A DNA stretch of 64,000 nucleotides from Psychrobacter sp. P2G3. GTDB lineage: Bacteria > Pseudomonadota > Gammaproteobacteria > Pseudomonadales > Moraxellaceae. The position numbers and the translations under genes were made by a program. Position 1 is the stretch's first letter. Every line of letters begins with the position of its first letter. Under the pieces are notes generated by a model. The model saw only the letters and a program-made list of their open reading frames with translations. It searched no databases and had not been told where the DNA came from. The stretch is taken from assembly GCF_001593285.1 (NCBI RefSeq), contig NZ_CP012529.1:124001-188000 (forward strand), written 5' to 3'. This document shows, piece by piece, positions 17,870-28,121 of the stretch.

Positions 17870-20755
17870 ATGAATAGTATAACTAAAGAAGCAGCCGGTG
17901 TAGAACATACTGAACTTGCCGCTGACAATGCCCATTATATCGAATCTCTTTATGAGCAGTTTTTAAGCGATCCGAGTAGTGTCGATAACGATTGGCAAGA
18001 TTATTTTAAACAATACCAGTCTCCTAACGATGCCAAGCACAACGAGATTAAAGATCAGTTCTTACTGCTTGCACGAAATCAAACCGCTAATAAAGGTGGC
18101 GCTGCCCCTGATAGCTCACCTACGAGCACATCAGCAGACTGTGCTGATCCTAAACAGATGGGTGTTCAGCAGCTGATTTCAGCGTATCGCCGCCGTGGTC
18201 ATCGCCGTGCGCAGCTTGATCCTTTAGGTTTGCACCCGCGTGCTGAAGTAGAGGATTTAACCCTTGCTTATCATGGCTTATCAGAAGCTGATCTTGATAC
18301 TATATATCCTACCAGCGATATTAGTATTAGCAAATCAGAAGCGCCATTGCGTGAGATCATTGAAATCATGGAACGCGTCTACTGCCGTTATATTGGCGTA
18401 GAGTACATGCATGTTACCACCAGTACTGAAAAACGCTGGATGGAAAAATATCTTGAGACAAACTTAGGTTACATCAAATTCGATAAAGAAAAGCGCTTAT
18501 CTATTCTTGAGCGTTTGACTGCGGCTGAAGGTTTAGAGAAATATTTAGCGCGTAAATATACGGGTGTAAAGCGTTTCGGCTTAGAAGGTGGCGAGAGCTT
18601 TATTCCTGCTGTTAATGAAATCATTCAACGTGCTGGCAGTTATGGTACTAAAGAGATGGTTATCGGCATGGCACACCGTGGACGTCTTAACTTATTAGTG
18701 AACGTTCTAGGCAAAAACCCAGCTGATCTATTTGATGAGTTTGATGGTAAAGTGCAGCCAGAAAAAGGTTCAGGCGACGTAAAATATCATAATGGTTATT
18801 CATCCAACGTGATGACACCAGGTGGTGAGGCGCATTTAGCGTTGGCCTTTAACCCATCGCATCTTGAAATCGTAGCCCCAGTATTGCAAGGTTCTGTCCG
18901 CGCGCGTCAAGTACGTCGTAATGATCAAGCCCGTCATAACAACAAAGATGGCAACTCAGTATTGCCAATCGTTGTTCATGGTGATGCCGCATTCGCAGGT
19001 CAGGGCGTCGTGCAAGAGACTTTCCAGATGTCACAAACGCGTGCTTATACCACGGGTGGCACACTACATATCGTTATCAATAACCAAGTTGGTTTCACTA
19101 CCAGTCGCCAAGAAGATTTGCGCTCGACAGAGTATTGTACCGATGTGGCAAAAATGGTGCACGCACCTATCTTACACGTGAATGGTGATGATCCTGAGTC
19201 AGTAATCTTTGCCGCTCAGCTAGCACTTGATTACCGTCATGAGTTTGACAAAGATATCATTATTGATCTCTTCTGCTATCGCCGTAACGGTCATAATGAA
19301 GCCGATGAGCCGTCAGCGACTCAGCCACTGATGTATGCGGTTATCAAGAAGCTACCAACGACTCGTGCTATTTATGCGCAGCAGCTTATTAAAGATGGTG
19401 TCATTAGCGACGAAGAAGCTACAAACTATGAAGATGCGTACCGTGAGTCACTAGATCGTGGCGATTATGTGGTGAACTCTTTAGTTAGTGATCCTGATGA
19501 AGCGCTATTTGTAGATTGGAAACCTTATCTAGGTCATGATTTGGTTGATGACTGGGATACCAGTGTCGATATAGAAAAGCTAAAACAATATGGTCGCCGT
19601 ATGGCTGAGATGCCAGAAGGCTACAAACTGCAACGCCAAGTTCAAAAAGTCGTTGACCAACGTTTAGCTATGCAAACTGGTGAAGAGCCTCTTAACTGGG
19701 GTGCGGCAGAAACGCTTGCTTATGCCTCACTTGTCGATAATGATGAAGTGTTAGTACGTATCACCGGTGAAGACGTGGGTCGCGGTACTTTCTCACATCG
19801 TCATAGTGAAATATATAACGTCAATGACGGTAGTATGTATGTGCCACTAGCCCATATTAGTGAAAAACAAGCTCGCTTTGCGACTTATAACTCATTGCTA
19901 TCAGAGGAAGCAGTATTGGCCTTTGAATATGGCTATGCGACGACTGTTCCAGATGCATTGGTCGTTTGGGAAGCACAGTTTGGTGATTTCGTTAACGGTG
20001 CGCAGGTAGTCATTGACCAGTTTATCTCTAGTGGTGAGACTAAGTGGCAGCGTGTTTGTGGTTTAACGATGCTATTACCGCATGGCTTTGAAGGTCAAGG
20101 TCCTGAGCATTCTTCAGCGCGTCTTGAACGCTTTTTACAGTTATGTGCTGAAGACAATATGCAGGTCATTACGCCAACTACGCCAGCGCAAATATATCAC
20201 GCGCTCCGTCGTCAAGCGGTACGTCCAATTCGTAAGCCGCTAATCGTCATGTCACCAAAGAGCTTACTACGTCATAAGCTTGCGACTTCACAGCTTGAAG
20301 AGCTTGCCAATGGTAAGTTTGAAACGGTATTACCAGAGATCGATCAGCAAAATGCCGATCAGGTCACACGTCTAGTATTGTGTGGTGGTAAGGTTTATTA
20401 CGATTTACTTGAGCAGCGTCGTGCTTTAGGGTTAGATCATGTGGCCATTGTGCGTATTGAGCAGCTCTATCCACTTCCAGAAGAACGCTTGATTGCTGAA
20501 ATAGAAAAATATAGCAATTTAAAAGAAATTGTTTGGACGCAAGAAGAGCCGTTGAACCAAGGCGCTTGGTATTATTTGGCACCGCATATGTTCCGTATCG
20601 TCGTACCACATCCGACTAAAGCGAAAGTTATGGAGCCGGTAGCGCGTCCTGCTAGTGCAGCACCAGCAACAGGCTCACCAAAATTGCATGCTCAGCAGCA
20701 GCAAGCATTAATCGCTGGTGGTCTTGGCATTAGTGTCGATGAGTTGGCTGAATAA
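17870..20755 (+). CDS. sucA: 2-oxoglutarate dehydrogenase E1 component
   Basis: The 961-aa thiamine-diphosphate enzyme that decarboxylates 2-oxoglutarate and passes the succinyl group to SucB. The N-terminal E2-binding segment (HYIESLYEQFLSDPSSVDNDWQDYF) is present, followed by RRRGHRRAQLDPLGL, the catalytic MAHRGRLNLLVNVLGK near residue 265, VHGDAAFAGQGVVQETF and NNQVGFTTSRQEDLRSTEYC for ThDP/Mg, and the transketolase-like C-terminal half with GEDVGRGTFSHRH and PHGFEGQGPEHSSARLERFLQ. Length is slightly above the usual ~940. It is the first gene of sucAB-lpd-sucCD. Confidence 0.98.
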   Translation: MNSITKEAAGVEHTELAADNAHYIESLYEQFLSDPSSVDNDWQDYFKQYQSPNDAKHNEIKDQFLLLARNQTANKGGAAPDSSPTSTSADCADPKQMGVQQLISAYRRRGHRRAQLDPLGLHPRAEVEDLTLAYHGLSEADLDTIYPTSDISISKSEAPLREIIEIMERVYCRYIGVEYMHVTTSTEKRWMEKYLETNLGYIKFDKEKRLSILERLTAAEGLEKYLARKYTGVKRFGLEGGESFIPAVNEIIQRAGSYGTKEMVIGMAHRGRLNLLVNVLGKNPADLFDEFDGKVQPEKGSGDVKYHNGYSSNVMTPGGEAHLALAFNPSHLEIVAPVLQGSVRARQVRRNDQARHNNKDGNSVLPIVVHGDAAFAGQGVVQETFQMSQTRAYTTGGTLHIVINNQVGFTTSRQEDLRSTEYCTDVAKMVHAPILHVNGDDPESVIFAAQLALDYRHEFDKDIIIDLFCYRRNGHNEADEPSATQPLMYAVIKKLPTTRAIYAQQLIKDGVISDEEATNYEDAYRESLDRGDYVVNSLVSDPDEALFVDWKPYLGHDLVDDWDTSVDIEKLKQYGRRMAEMPEGYKLQRQVQKVVDQRLAMQTGEEPLNWGAAETLAYASLVDNDEVLVRITGEDVGRGTFSHRHSEIYNVNDGSMYVPLAHISEKQARFATYNSLLSEEAVLAFEYGYATTVPDALVVWEAQFGDFVNGAQVVIDQFISSGETKWQRVCGLTMLLPHGFEGQGPEHSSARLERFLQLCAEDNMQVITPTTPAQIYHALRRQAVRPIRKPLIVMSPKSLLRHKLATSQLEELANGKFETVLPEIDQQNADQVTRLVLCGGKVYYDLLEQRRALGLDHVAIVRIEQLYPLPEERLIAEIEKYSNLKEIVWTQEEPLNQGAWYYLAPHMFRIVVPHPTKAKVMEPVARPASAAPATGSPKLHAQQQQALIAGGLGISVDELAE

Positions 20756-20840
20756 AAGCTATCAGTATAAGATAAATCAATCAGGCGATAGCAGTTAGGA
20801 CTCATTACGTTATTAGATCATCAATAAGTAAGTTGTTTAT

Positions 20841-20871
20841 AAGGGTGTATCATTATCCATGACACGCCCTT
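20841..20871. repeat. Hairpin in the sucA-sucB spacer
   Basis: AAGGGTGTATCAT (20841-20853) pairs with ATGACACGCCCTT (20859-20871), 11 of 13 Watson-Crick plus G-U. It lacks a T-run. Probably an intercistronic RNA hairpin rather than a terminator. Confidence 0.65.
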
Positions 20872-20939
20872 AAATGAGCACTAACTGTCTATCACGACTT
20901 AATAATAAATAGTAATATCCAAATCTAAGGAGTATATCG

Positions 20940-22181
20940 ATGGCTGAAATTAAAGCCCCCGTTTTTCCAGAATCGGTTGCCGATGGCACAATCGTTGAAT
21001 GGCACGTCACTGAAGGCCAACAAGTTAACCGTGATGACCTTTTAGCAGAAATCGAAACTGATAAAGTAGTACTAGAAGTCGTCGCGCCTGATAATGGCGT
21101 TGTGACCAAAATCGTTAAGCAAGTTGACGATACTGTACTATCTGACGAGCTTATCGGTGAGTTCGAAGCCGGTGCTAGCGCTGGTACAGCCCCAGCCGTA
21201 GATCCAGACCAACCTGCTGCGCCTGTGCAAGAAAAACAAGCAACTGATGGCGGCGAGCCAGTACAAGCGACTGATAAAAAAGGTGGCGCTGAAGCCGATC
21301 ATAAAGATCAAAGCCCAGCAGTACGCAAAGCGGCCAAAGAGAGTGGCGTAGATCCTAAAAACGTCGAAGGCAGTGGTCGCGGAGGTCGTGTTACTAAGAC
21401 TGATATGGCAAGCCCAACGCTAAAAGCTGACAGCTCTATCAAATCTGATAGCGGTCGTCCTGTAGCTGAGTCAACAGGTGAGCGTACTGAAAAACGTGTG
21501 CCAATGACTCGTCTACGTAAGCGTGTCGCTGAGCGTCTATTATCAGCGTCGCAAGATACTGCGATGCTAACCACGTTTAATGAAGTCAACATGAAGCCGT
21601 TGATGGACTTGCGTACTAAGTATAAAGATAAGTTTGAAAAGCGTCATGGTGTACGTCTAGGCTTTATGTCTTTATTCGTACGTGCAGCTACCGAAGCGCT
21701 AAAACGTTTCCCAGCAGTGAACGCCTCATTAGATGGCGATGATATCGTTTATCATGGTTTTTACGATATCGGTGTTGCTGTCTCATCAGATCGTGGCCTA
21801 GTTGTTCCTGTATTGCGTGATACTGATCGCATGAGCATGGCGGATGTTGAGAGCAAAATCCGTGAGCTTGGCGGTAAAGCACAAGAAGGCAAATTAGGTT
21901 TAGATGAGATGACTGGTGGTACATTCACTATCTCAAACGGTGGTGTATTTGGCTCACTTATGTCAACGCCTATCTTGAACCCACCGCAAACTGCTATCTT
22001 AGGTATGCATGCTATTAACGATCGCCCAATGGCAGTCAATGGTAAAGTTGAAATCCTACCGATGATGTATCTTGCGTTATCTTATGATCACCGTATGATC
22101 GATGGTAAAGAAGCGGTACAGTTCTTAGTCACTATCAAAGAATTGGTCGAAGATCCATCATTGCTCCTACTAGACTTATAA
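20940..22181 (+). CDS. sucB: Dihydrolipoamide succinyltransferase (2-oxoglutarate dehydrogenase E2)
   Basis: The 413-aa core of the complex. Domains in order: lipoyl domain (1-76, lipoylated Lys in [10 protein letters not shown] at about residue 43), a Pro/Ala/Lys-rich hinge (80-120), peripheral subunit-binding domain (about 122-158, [15 protein letters not shown]...[13 protein letters not shown]), a second linker, and the catalytic domain (180-413) ending in [15 protein letters not shown] with the catalytic His and Asp. An AGGAGTATATCG sequence gives the ribosome-binding site. A 184-base spacer separates it from sucA. Confidence 0.98.
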   Translation: MAEIKAPVFPESVADGTIVEWHVTEGQQVNRDDLLAEIETDKVVLEVVAPDNGVVTKIVKQVDDTVLSDELIGEFEAGASAGTAPAVDPDQPAAPVQEKQATDGGEPVQATDKKGGAEADHKDQSPAVRKAAKESGVDPKNVEGSGRGGRVTKTDMASPTLKADSSIKSDSGRPVAESTGERTEKRVPMTRLRKRVAERLLSASQDTAMLTTFNEVNMKPLMDLRTKYKDKFEKRHGVRLGFMSLFVRAATEALKRFPAVNASLDGDDIVYHGFYDIGVAVSSDRGLVVPVLRDTDRMSMADVESKIRELGGKAQEGKLGLDEMTGGTFTISNGGVFGSLMSTPILNPPQTAILGMHAINDRPMAVNGKVEILPMMYLALSYDHRMIDGKEAVQFLVTIKELVEDPSLLLLDL

Positions 22182-22187
22182 GCTTCT

Positions 22188-22223
22188 AAGCTTGTATCGG
22201 CAATCGCTGATACAAGCTTTTTG
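22188..22223 (+). terminator. Terminator-like hairpin after sucB
   Basis: AAGCTTGTATC (22188-22198) and GATACAAGCTT (22209-22219) form a perfect 11-bp stem with a 10-base loop and a short T-run. Inside a cluster that is usually co-transcribed it may give partial termination. Confidence 0.75.
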
Positions 22224-22445
22224 CTTTGGTGCGAAAGATTATAGATGCATTTTTATAAATGCTTTGCAGTCTTTAATATCCGGTTTTTAGTAATATGGAT
22301 AAGCGCTATATGACACACGATGCTGAATTAGTGTATTAACTATCTATTTATCGCGTGATGTATGGCTCTTTTTTATTAAATCGTATAATGATTGCACCTA
22401 TAAACAGAACTAAAATCAAAACCAAAATTAGAAAAGGAACGGACT

Positions 22446-23897
22446 ATGAAAGACAATTATGATTTAGTCGTCATTGGCGGCGGTCCTGGTGGTTACGAAG
22501 CAGCTATCCGTGCAGGACAGCTGGGTATGAGCGTTGCTTGTATCGAAAAACGCGTTTATAAAGGCGAGCCTGCTCTTGGCGGTACTTGCTTAAACGTCGG
22601 TTGTATCCCATCAAAAGCGCTACTTGACAGCTCGCATCGCTATGAAGCTACTAAGCATGATCTTGATGAGCATGGTATCAGCACAGGCGACGTATCTATC
22701 AATATCGAACAAATGATAGAACGTAAAGAAGGCATCGTTAAGCAATTGACTGGCGGTGTTGCAGCATTATTAAAAGGTAACGGCGTTGACTGGCTACAAG
22801 GCTGGGGCACGTTAGTTGATGGCAAAGGCAGCGATAAAAAAGTTAAGTTTGTCGCTCTTGAAGACGAAGCGGAAAGCACTATTACTGCTAAGAATGTGAT
22901 TCTAGCGGCAGGTTCTGTGCCTATTGATATCCCAGTTGCCAAAACTGACGGTGATCGTATCGTTGATTCTACTGGCGCGCTTGATTTCACTGAAGTGCCT
23001 AAGCGTTTAGGCGTTATTGGTGCAGGTGTAATCGGTCTTGAGCTTGGTTCTGTCTGGCGTCGTTTGGGTTCAGAAGTTGTGGTATACGAAGCACTACCTG
23101 AATTTTTAGCAGCTGCTGATAAAGACATCGCTAAAGAATCGCGTAAGATGTTGAAGAAGCAAGGCCTTGATATCCGTGTTGATACCAAAGTAACCAATGC
23201 TGAAGTACAAGGTGACGAAGTTGTAGTTACCAGTGAAAACAAAGGCGAATCAAGCGAGGAGCGCTTTGATAAGCTAATCGTCTGTGTTGGTCGCCGTGCT
23301 TATTCTGAAAAACTACTTGGTGAAGACAGCGGTATTACCTTGACTGAACGTGGTCTTATTGACGTGAATGATCAATGTAAAACCAATCTCGATGGCGTAT
23401 ACGCAATCGGTGATTTAGTCCGTGGTCCTATGCTTGCGCATAAAGCAATGGAAGAGGGCATGATGGCTGTTGAGCGTATCCATGGCGAAAAAGCTCAAGT
23501 TAACTATGATACCATTATCAATGTTATCTACACGCATCCAGAAATCGCGTGGGTTGGTTTGACTGAACAAGAAGCGACTGAAGCGGGTTATGAAGTCAAA
23601 ACTGGATCATTTAACCTAGCTGCTAACGGCCGTGCGCTTGCACAAAGTGAAGCGCAAGGCTCTATCAAAGTCGTTGCTGATGCAAAAACAGATCGTCTAT
23701 TAGGTATGCATGCTATCTCAGCTGGTGCTGGTGATATCGTCCATCAGGGTATGATTGCGATGGAATTTGTCTCTAGTATTGAAGACTTGCAGCTAATGAC
23801 GTTCGCGCATCCAACGATTTCAGAAGCAGTGCATGAAGCTGCTCTATCTGCAGATGGCCGTGCCATTCACGCGATTCAGCGTAAAAAGCGTAAGTAG
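22446..23897 (+). CDS. lpdA: Dihydrolipoyl dehydrogenase (E3)
   Basis: The 483-aa FAD disulfide oxidoreductase that re-oxidises dihydrolipoamide with NAD+. Seen: FAD-binding [20 protein letters not shown], the redox disulfide [16 protein letters not shown]-binding [20 protein letters not shown], the second FAD segment [16 protein letters not shown], and the C-terminal catalytic His-Glu pair in [15 protein letters not shown]. Its position between sucB and sucC suggests this copy serves the 2-oxoglutarate complex; other complexes may share it. GGAAC lies just before the ATG. Confidence 0.98.
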   Translation: MKDNYDLVVIGGGPGGYEAAIRAGQLGMSVACIEKRVYKGEPALGGTCLNVGCIPSKALLDSSHRYEATKHDLDEHGISTGDVSINIEQMIERKEGIVKQLTGGVAALLKGNGVDWLQGWGTLVDGKGSDKKVKFVALEDEAESTITAKNVILAAGSVPIDIPVAKTDGDRIVDSTGALDFTEVPKRLGVIGAGVIGLELGSVWRRLGSEVVVYEALPEFLAAADKDIAKESRKMLKKQGLDIRVDTKVTNAEVQGDEVVVTSENKGESSEERFDKLIVCVGRRAYSEKLLGEDSGITLTERGLIDVNDQCKTNLDGVYAIGDLVRGPMLAHKAMEEGMMAVERIHGEKAQVNYDTIINVIYTHPEIAWVGLTEQEATEAGYEVKTGSFNLAANGRALAQSEAQGSIKVVADAKTDRLLGMHAISAGAGDIVHQGMIAMEFVSSIEDLQLMTFAHPTISEAVHEAALSADGRAIHAIQRKKRK

Positions 23898-23902
23898 CTT
23901 TT

Positions 23903-23947
23903 GAAATTAAGATATTCAAAATTAAGATAATCAAAGTTAAGACAATT
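23903..23947. repeat. Three tandem 15-bp repeats after lpdA
   Basis: Three consecutive degenerate copies of a 15-base unit, GAAATTAAGATATTC / AAAATTAAGATAATC / AAAGTTAAGACAATT, begin five bases after the lpdA stop codon. They look like slippage products in a non-coding spacer; a protein-binding array is less likely. Confidence 0.7.
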
Positions 23948-23977
23948 TAAGTAAATAACAAGTTTAACCGGATGGCG

Positions 23978-24049
23978 CGACCGCATTCATTATTGAGATA
24001 GCGGTCGTGACCATCATAAGTGCTCAGATATATTTTTCTAAGCACTTAT
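23978..24049. repeat. Two successive hairpins in the lpdA-sucC spacer
   Basis: CGACCGC (23978-23984) / GCGGTCG (24001-24007) and ATAAGTGCT (24016-24024) / AGCACTTAT (24041-24049). The second is followed by TTTCACTTTTT, so it may act as a weak terminator ahead of sucCD. Confidence 0.6.
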
Positions 24050-24090
24050 TTTCACTTTTTATTAATTGTAAAAAATAAAGGATACAATCA

Positions 24091-25257
24091 ATGAATTTAC
24101 ATGAGTATCAAGCAAAAGAGCTACTAAAAAGCTATGGTTTGCCAATTCAAGAAGGCATCATTGCCTATAGTGGCGAAGAAGCTGCTGCCGCTTTTGACAA
24201 GACGCCAACTGATATCGCTGTTATCAAAGCACAAGTACATGCTGGTGGCCGTGGTAAAGCTGGTGGTGTTAAGCTAGTTAAGACTCGTGAAGAAGCTAAG
24301 CAAGTCACTGATGAGCTTATCGGTACCAATCTAGTGACGTTCCAAACTGACGCTGATGGTCAACCAGTCAACTTTGTATTGGTTGCAGAAGATATGTATC
24401 CAGTACAAACTGAGCTATATCTTGGTGCTGTCGTCGACCGTTCTACTCGTCGCGTAACCTTCATGGCATCAACCGAAGGTGGTGTTGATATCGAAGAAGT
24501 GGCTAACGAGACGCCAGAAAAAATCTTTAAAGTAAGCGTAGATCCATTAGTAGGTCTCATGCCTTACCAAGCACGTGATGTCGCATTCAAGTTAGGTCTT
24601 GAAGGCAAGCAGATCAATCAGTTTGTAAAAATCATGACTGGTGCTTATCAAGCATTTATCGAAAACGACTTTGCTTTACTTGAAGTTAACCCGCTAGCTG
24701 TTCGTGAAAACGGCGAGATCGTTTGTGTTGATGGCAAAATCGGTATTGATTCAAACGCTTTATATCGTTTACCAAAAATTGCAGCTCTACAAGATAAGAC
24801 TCAAGAAAATGAGCGTGAGCTAAAAGCCGCTGAGTTTGACCTAAACTATGTTGCCCTAGAAGGCAATATCGGTTGTATGGTAAACGGTGCCGGTCTTGCA
24901 ATGGCTACGATGGACATCATCAAATTGTATGGCGGCAAGCCTGCTAACTTCTTAGACGTTGGCGGCGGGGCAACTAAAGATCGCGTTGTTGAAGCGTTCA
25001 AAATCATTCTAGAAGACAGCAGTGTTGAAGGCGTTTTAATCAACATCTTTGGCGGTATCGTACGTTGTGACATGATTGCAGAAGCTATTATCGCTGCGGT
25101 CAAAGAAGTTGACGTAAAAGTACCTGTTGTTGTACGCCTAGAAGGTAATAACGCTGAATTAGGCTTACAGATCCTAGAAGAGTCTGGTCTAAAACTGACT
25201 TCAGCCCAAGGCCTAGCAGACGCTGCTCAAAAAATTGTCGACGCTGTTCAAGCATAA
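24091..25257 (+). CDS. sucC: Succinyl-CoA ligase (ADP-forming) beta subunit
   Basis: The 388-aa ATP-grasp subunit, which with SucD makes succinate and ATP from succinyl-CoA. It opens with the family signature [18 protein letters not shown] and has the nucleotide loop [20 protein letters not shown], the metal-binding [25 protein letters not shown], and the [16 protein letters not shown] power-helix region near residue 320. Length is exactly typical. AAAGGA precedes the ATG. Confidence 0.98.
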   Translation: MNLHEYQAKELLKSYGLPIQEGIIAYSGEEAAAAFDKTPTDIAVIKAQVHAGGRGKAGGVKLVKTREEAKQVTDELIGTNLVTFQTDADGQPVNFVLVAEDMYPVQTELYLGAVVDRSTRRVTFMASTEGGVDIEEVANETPEKIFKVSVDPLVGLMPYQARDVAFKLGLEGKQINQFVKIMTGAYQAFIENDFALLEVNPLAVRENGEIVCVDGKIGIDSNALYRLPKIAALQDKTQENERELKAAEFDLNYVALEGNIGCMVNGAGLAMATMDIIKLYGGKPANFLDVGGGATKDRVVEAFKIILEDSSVEGVLINIFGGIVRCDMIAEAIIAAVKEVDVKVPVVVRLEGNNAELGLQILEESGLKLTSAQGLADAAQKIVDAVQA

Positions 25258-25315
25258 TGTATTTAAAGCACAGTTCTTTAAATATAGGTGCTTAAACATA
25301 GTAGTCAAAGCGTAG

Positions 25316-25377
25316 TAGCAGTTTTAGTTGATGACAAGTCGTTAACATTTAACGATATGTAAGCTAGCAAACTGCTA
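25316..25377. repeat. Nested inverted repeats in the sucC-sucD spacer
   Basis: An outer pair TAGCAGTTT (25316-25324) / AAACTGCTA (25369-25377) encloses a perfect inner hairpin TCGTTAA-CAT-TTAACGA (25339-25355). The two-tier structure covers much of the 151-base spacer and has no T-run. Confidence 0.65.
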
Positions 25378-25408
25378 TTACAAGACAACCGAATACAAGG
25401 AATAAACA

Positions 25409-26284
25409 ATGAGTGTATTAATTGATAAAGATACCAAAGTATTGGTACAAGGCTTCACTGGTAAAAATGGTACGTTCCACTCTGAACAAGCCATCGAATA
25501 CGGTACTAAAGTCGTCGGCGGCGTAACGCCAGGTAAAGGCGGTCAAACGCACCTAGGCCTACCAGTATTTAACACTATGCGTGAAGCTATGGAAGCTACT
25601 CAAGCTGATGCTTCAGTTATCTACGTACCAGCACCATTCGTACTAGATTCTATCGTTGAAGCAGTAGATGCAGGCGTGAAGCTGATCGTTGTGATTACTG
25701 AAGGCGTACCAACGATCGATATGCTAAAAGCTAAGCGTTATATCGAAGAAGCAGACGGCGTCCGTATGGTTGGTCCTAACTGCCCAGGCGTTATCACTCC
25801 AGGTCAGTGCAAAATCGGTATCATGCCAGGTCATATCCATCTGCCAGGTAAAGTAGGTATCATTTCACGCTCTGGTACGCTAACTTATGAAGCGGTTGCG
25901 CAGACGACTAAGCTCGGCTTTGGTCAATCAACCTGTATCGGTATCGGTGGTGATCCTATCCCTGGTATGAACCAGATTGACGCACTAAAACTGTTCCAAG
26001 ATGATCCACAAACCGAAGCCATCGTATTAATCGGTGAAATCGGTGGTACTGCTGAAGAAGAAGCAGCCGCTTATATCAAAGAGCACGTGACTAAGCCAGT
26101 CGTTGGTTACATCGCTGGTGTAACGGCTCCAGAAGGCAAGCGTATGGGTCATGCTGGCGCGATCATCTCTGGTGGTCAAGGTACTGCTGAAGAGAAATTC
26201 AAAGCCTTTGAAGATGCAGGCATCGCGTATACTCGTGATCCAGCTAAAATCGGTGATAAGCTAAAAGAAGTTACTGGTTGGTAA
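25409..26284 (+). CDS. sucD: Succinyl-CoA ligase (ADP-forming) alpha subunit
   Basis: The 291-aa CoA-binding subunit, phosphorylated on the active-site His in [18 protein letters not shown] (near residue 246). The Rossmann CoA site [59 protein letters not shown] and [13 protein letters not shown] are intact. It closes the sdh-suc block and is followed by a terminator and a sharp change to accessory DNA. Confidence 0.98.
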   Translation: MSVLIDKDTKVLVQGFTGKNGTFHSEQAIEYGTKVVGGVTPGKGGQTHLGLPVFNTMREAMEATQADASVIYVPAPFVLDSIVEAVDAGVKLIVVITEGVPTIDMLKAKRYIEEADGVRMVGPNCPGVITPGQCKIGIMPGHIHLPGKVGIISRSGTLTYEAVAQTTKLGFGQSTCIGIGGDPIPGMNQIDALKLFQDDPQTEAIVLIGEIGGTAEEEAAAYIKEHVTKPVVGYIAGVTAPEGKRMGHAGAIISGGQGTAEEKFKAFEDAGIAYTRDPAKIGDKLKEVTGW

Positions 26285-26328
26285 TATAGCTTTAGCTCTA
26301 ATATATAAGCTTAAAGTAACATTAAAAG

Positions 26329-26357
26329 AAACACTCCTACATTGGGGTGTTTTTTTT
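26329..26357 (+). terminator. Terminator after sucD (copy 1 of a related trio)
   Basis: AAACACTCC and GGGGTGTTT pair around TACATT, with an eight-base T-run. The core CTACA(A)T...GTGTTTTT recurs at about 26660-26692 and 27063-27092. Confidence 0.85.
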
Positions 26358-26704
26358 GGTTGGAGAAAGTGTGTTTAGTACATCTTAAACCAAATTTAGA
26401 AAAACCTCACTCAGTATCATCATACATATATTGCTACGATAACTTGGATGGAATAGCTATTAATGGCGATAATCGGTACTTTATCCTATGTATAAGATAT
26501 TTTTTACATTAAATTTTAGTATTAAATATACTTATATTCACAAATATGAATATTTCGTAGAGCTTACTAGTCAAAGCTTAAACTCGCAAAAGCAAATAAA
26601 CCCACAAATAGCGTGTATCTGAGCCATTACATTAACTAGATTAACACCTTGAAAAAACTTTGCTACAACCCTACAATGAGGTGTTTTTATTGTAGCGAAT
26701 TGTC
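26358..26704. other. A+T-rich junction upstream of the galE remnant
   Basis: About 350 bases with no credible ORF. Near the right end AACACCT (about 26644) and AGGTGTT (about 26680) can pair across a segment similar to the sucD terminator, followed by TTTATT; this is copy 2 of the related trio. The A+T content rises visibly here relative to sucD. Confidence 0.45.
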
Positions 26705-27040
26705 ATGAATAACAAGATCTTAGTAACTGGTGGCGCTGGTTATATTGGCTCACATACCTGTATAGAGCTGCATAGGTAGGATAGTATGATCTTTTAAAAA
26801 TTATTCATAAAGAACTGTATAGGAACAGCTCTTGGAATATTGTTTTGATAGATACTTACAATATCCGAAACAAGCAAATAAATCATGCTGTTACTGTTAT
26901 ATCCCCAATTAAAGCGTAGTTAAAGAAGCATTGTTAGAAAACAATCATATCTCATATAATGTTAACCTATATAACATTCTCAAGACGTGAAAAGAATTAC
27001 TAGATAAAAATGTCGAAATAAGTATATTAAGCGACTATTA
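26705..27040 (+). pseudogene. galE: Decayed 5' fragment of galE
   Basis: The ATG at 26705 begins MNNKILVTGGAGYIGSHTCI, almost identical to the start of the intact galE at 42261 (MKNKILVTGGAGYIGSHTCI), but a TAG stops it after 24 codons (26777-26779). Further on, shifted frames still recall GalE: IVLIDTYN near 26836 (GalE IVVYDNLSN) and SYNVNLYNILKT...NVEISIL near 26950-27030 (GalE YYNNNVSGSITLLD...NVKNLIF). The NAD-binding third remains with frameshifts and stops; the rest is gone. It cannot make an epimerase. The first part is clear, the extension to 27040 is inference. Confidence 0.7.
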
Positions 27041-27062
27041 AAATTATCTTGAAAAAGTATAG

Positions 27063-27092
27063 TGACACTTCTACAATTGAGTGTTTTTATTT
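27063..27092 (+). terminator. Terminator-like element before pseB (copy 3 of a related trio)
   Basis: GACACTTCTACAATTGAGTGTTTTTATTT: ACACT and AGTGT pair, followed by T5. It resembles the sucD terminator and the element at 26660-26692. It lies 30 bases before the pseB ATG, so it is either a relic or an attenuator in the pse leader. Confidence 0.5.
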
Positions 27093-27122
27093 AAATATTA
27101 CGTGAATTAAGGTTAAGAATAA

Positions 27123-28120
<998 letters not shown>

Positions 28121-28121
<1 letters not shown>

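Noticed and set aside
22640..23242. 200-codon open frame on the minus strand inside lpdA
   Set aside because: Fully covered by a certain dehydrogenase gene on the plus strand; Ser/Thr/Pro-rich composition typical of an antisense shadow, no ribosome-binding site or motif.
26285..27122. JUMPstart/ops element or insertion sequence at the locus edge
   Set aside because: No ops or JUMPstart-like sequence and no transposase fragment or IS ends were seen; only terminator-like repeats and the galE remnant.
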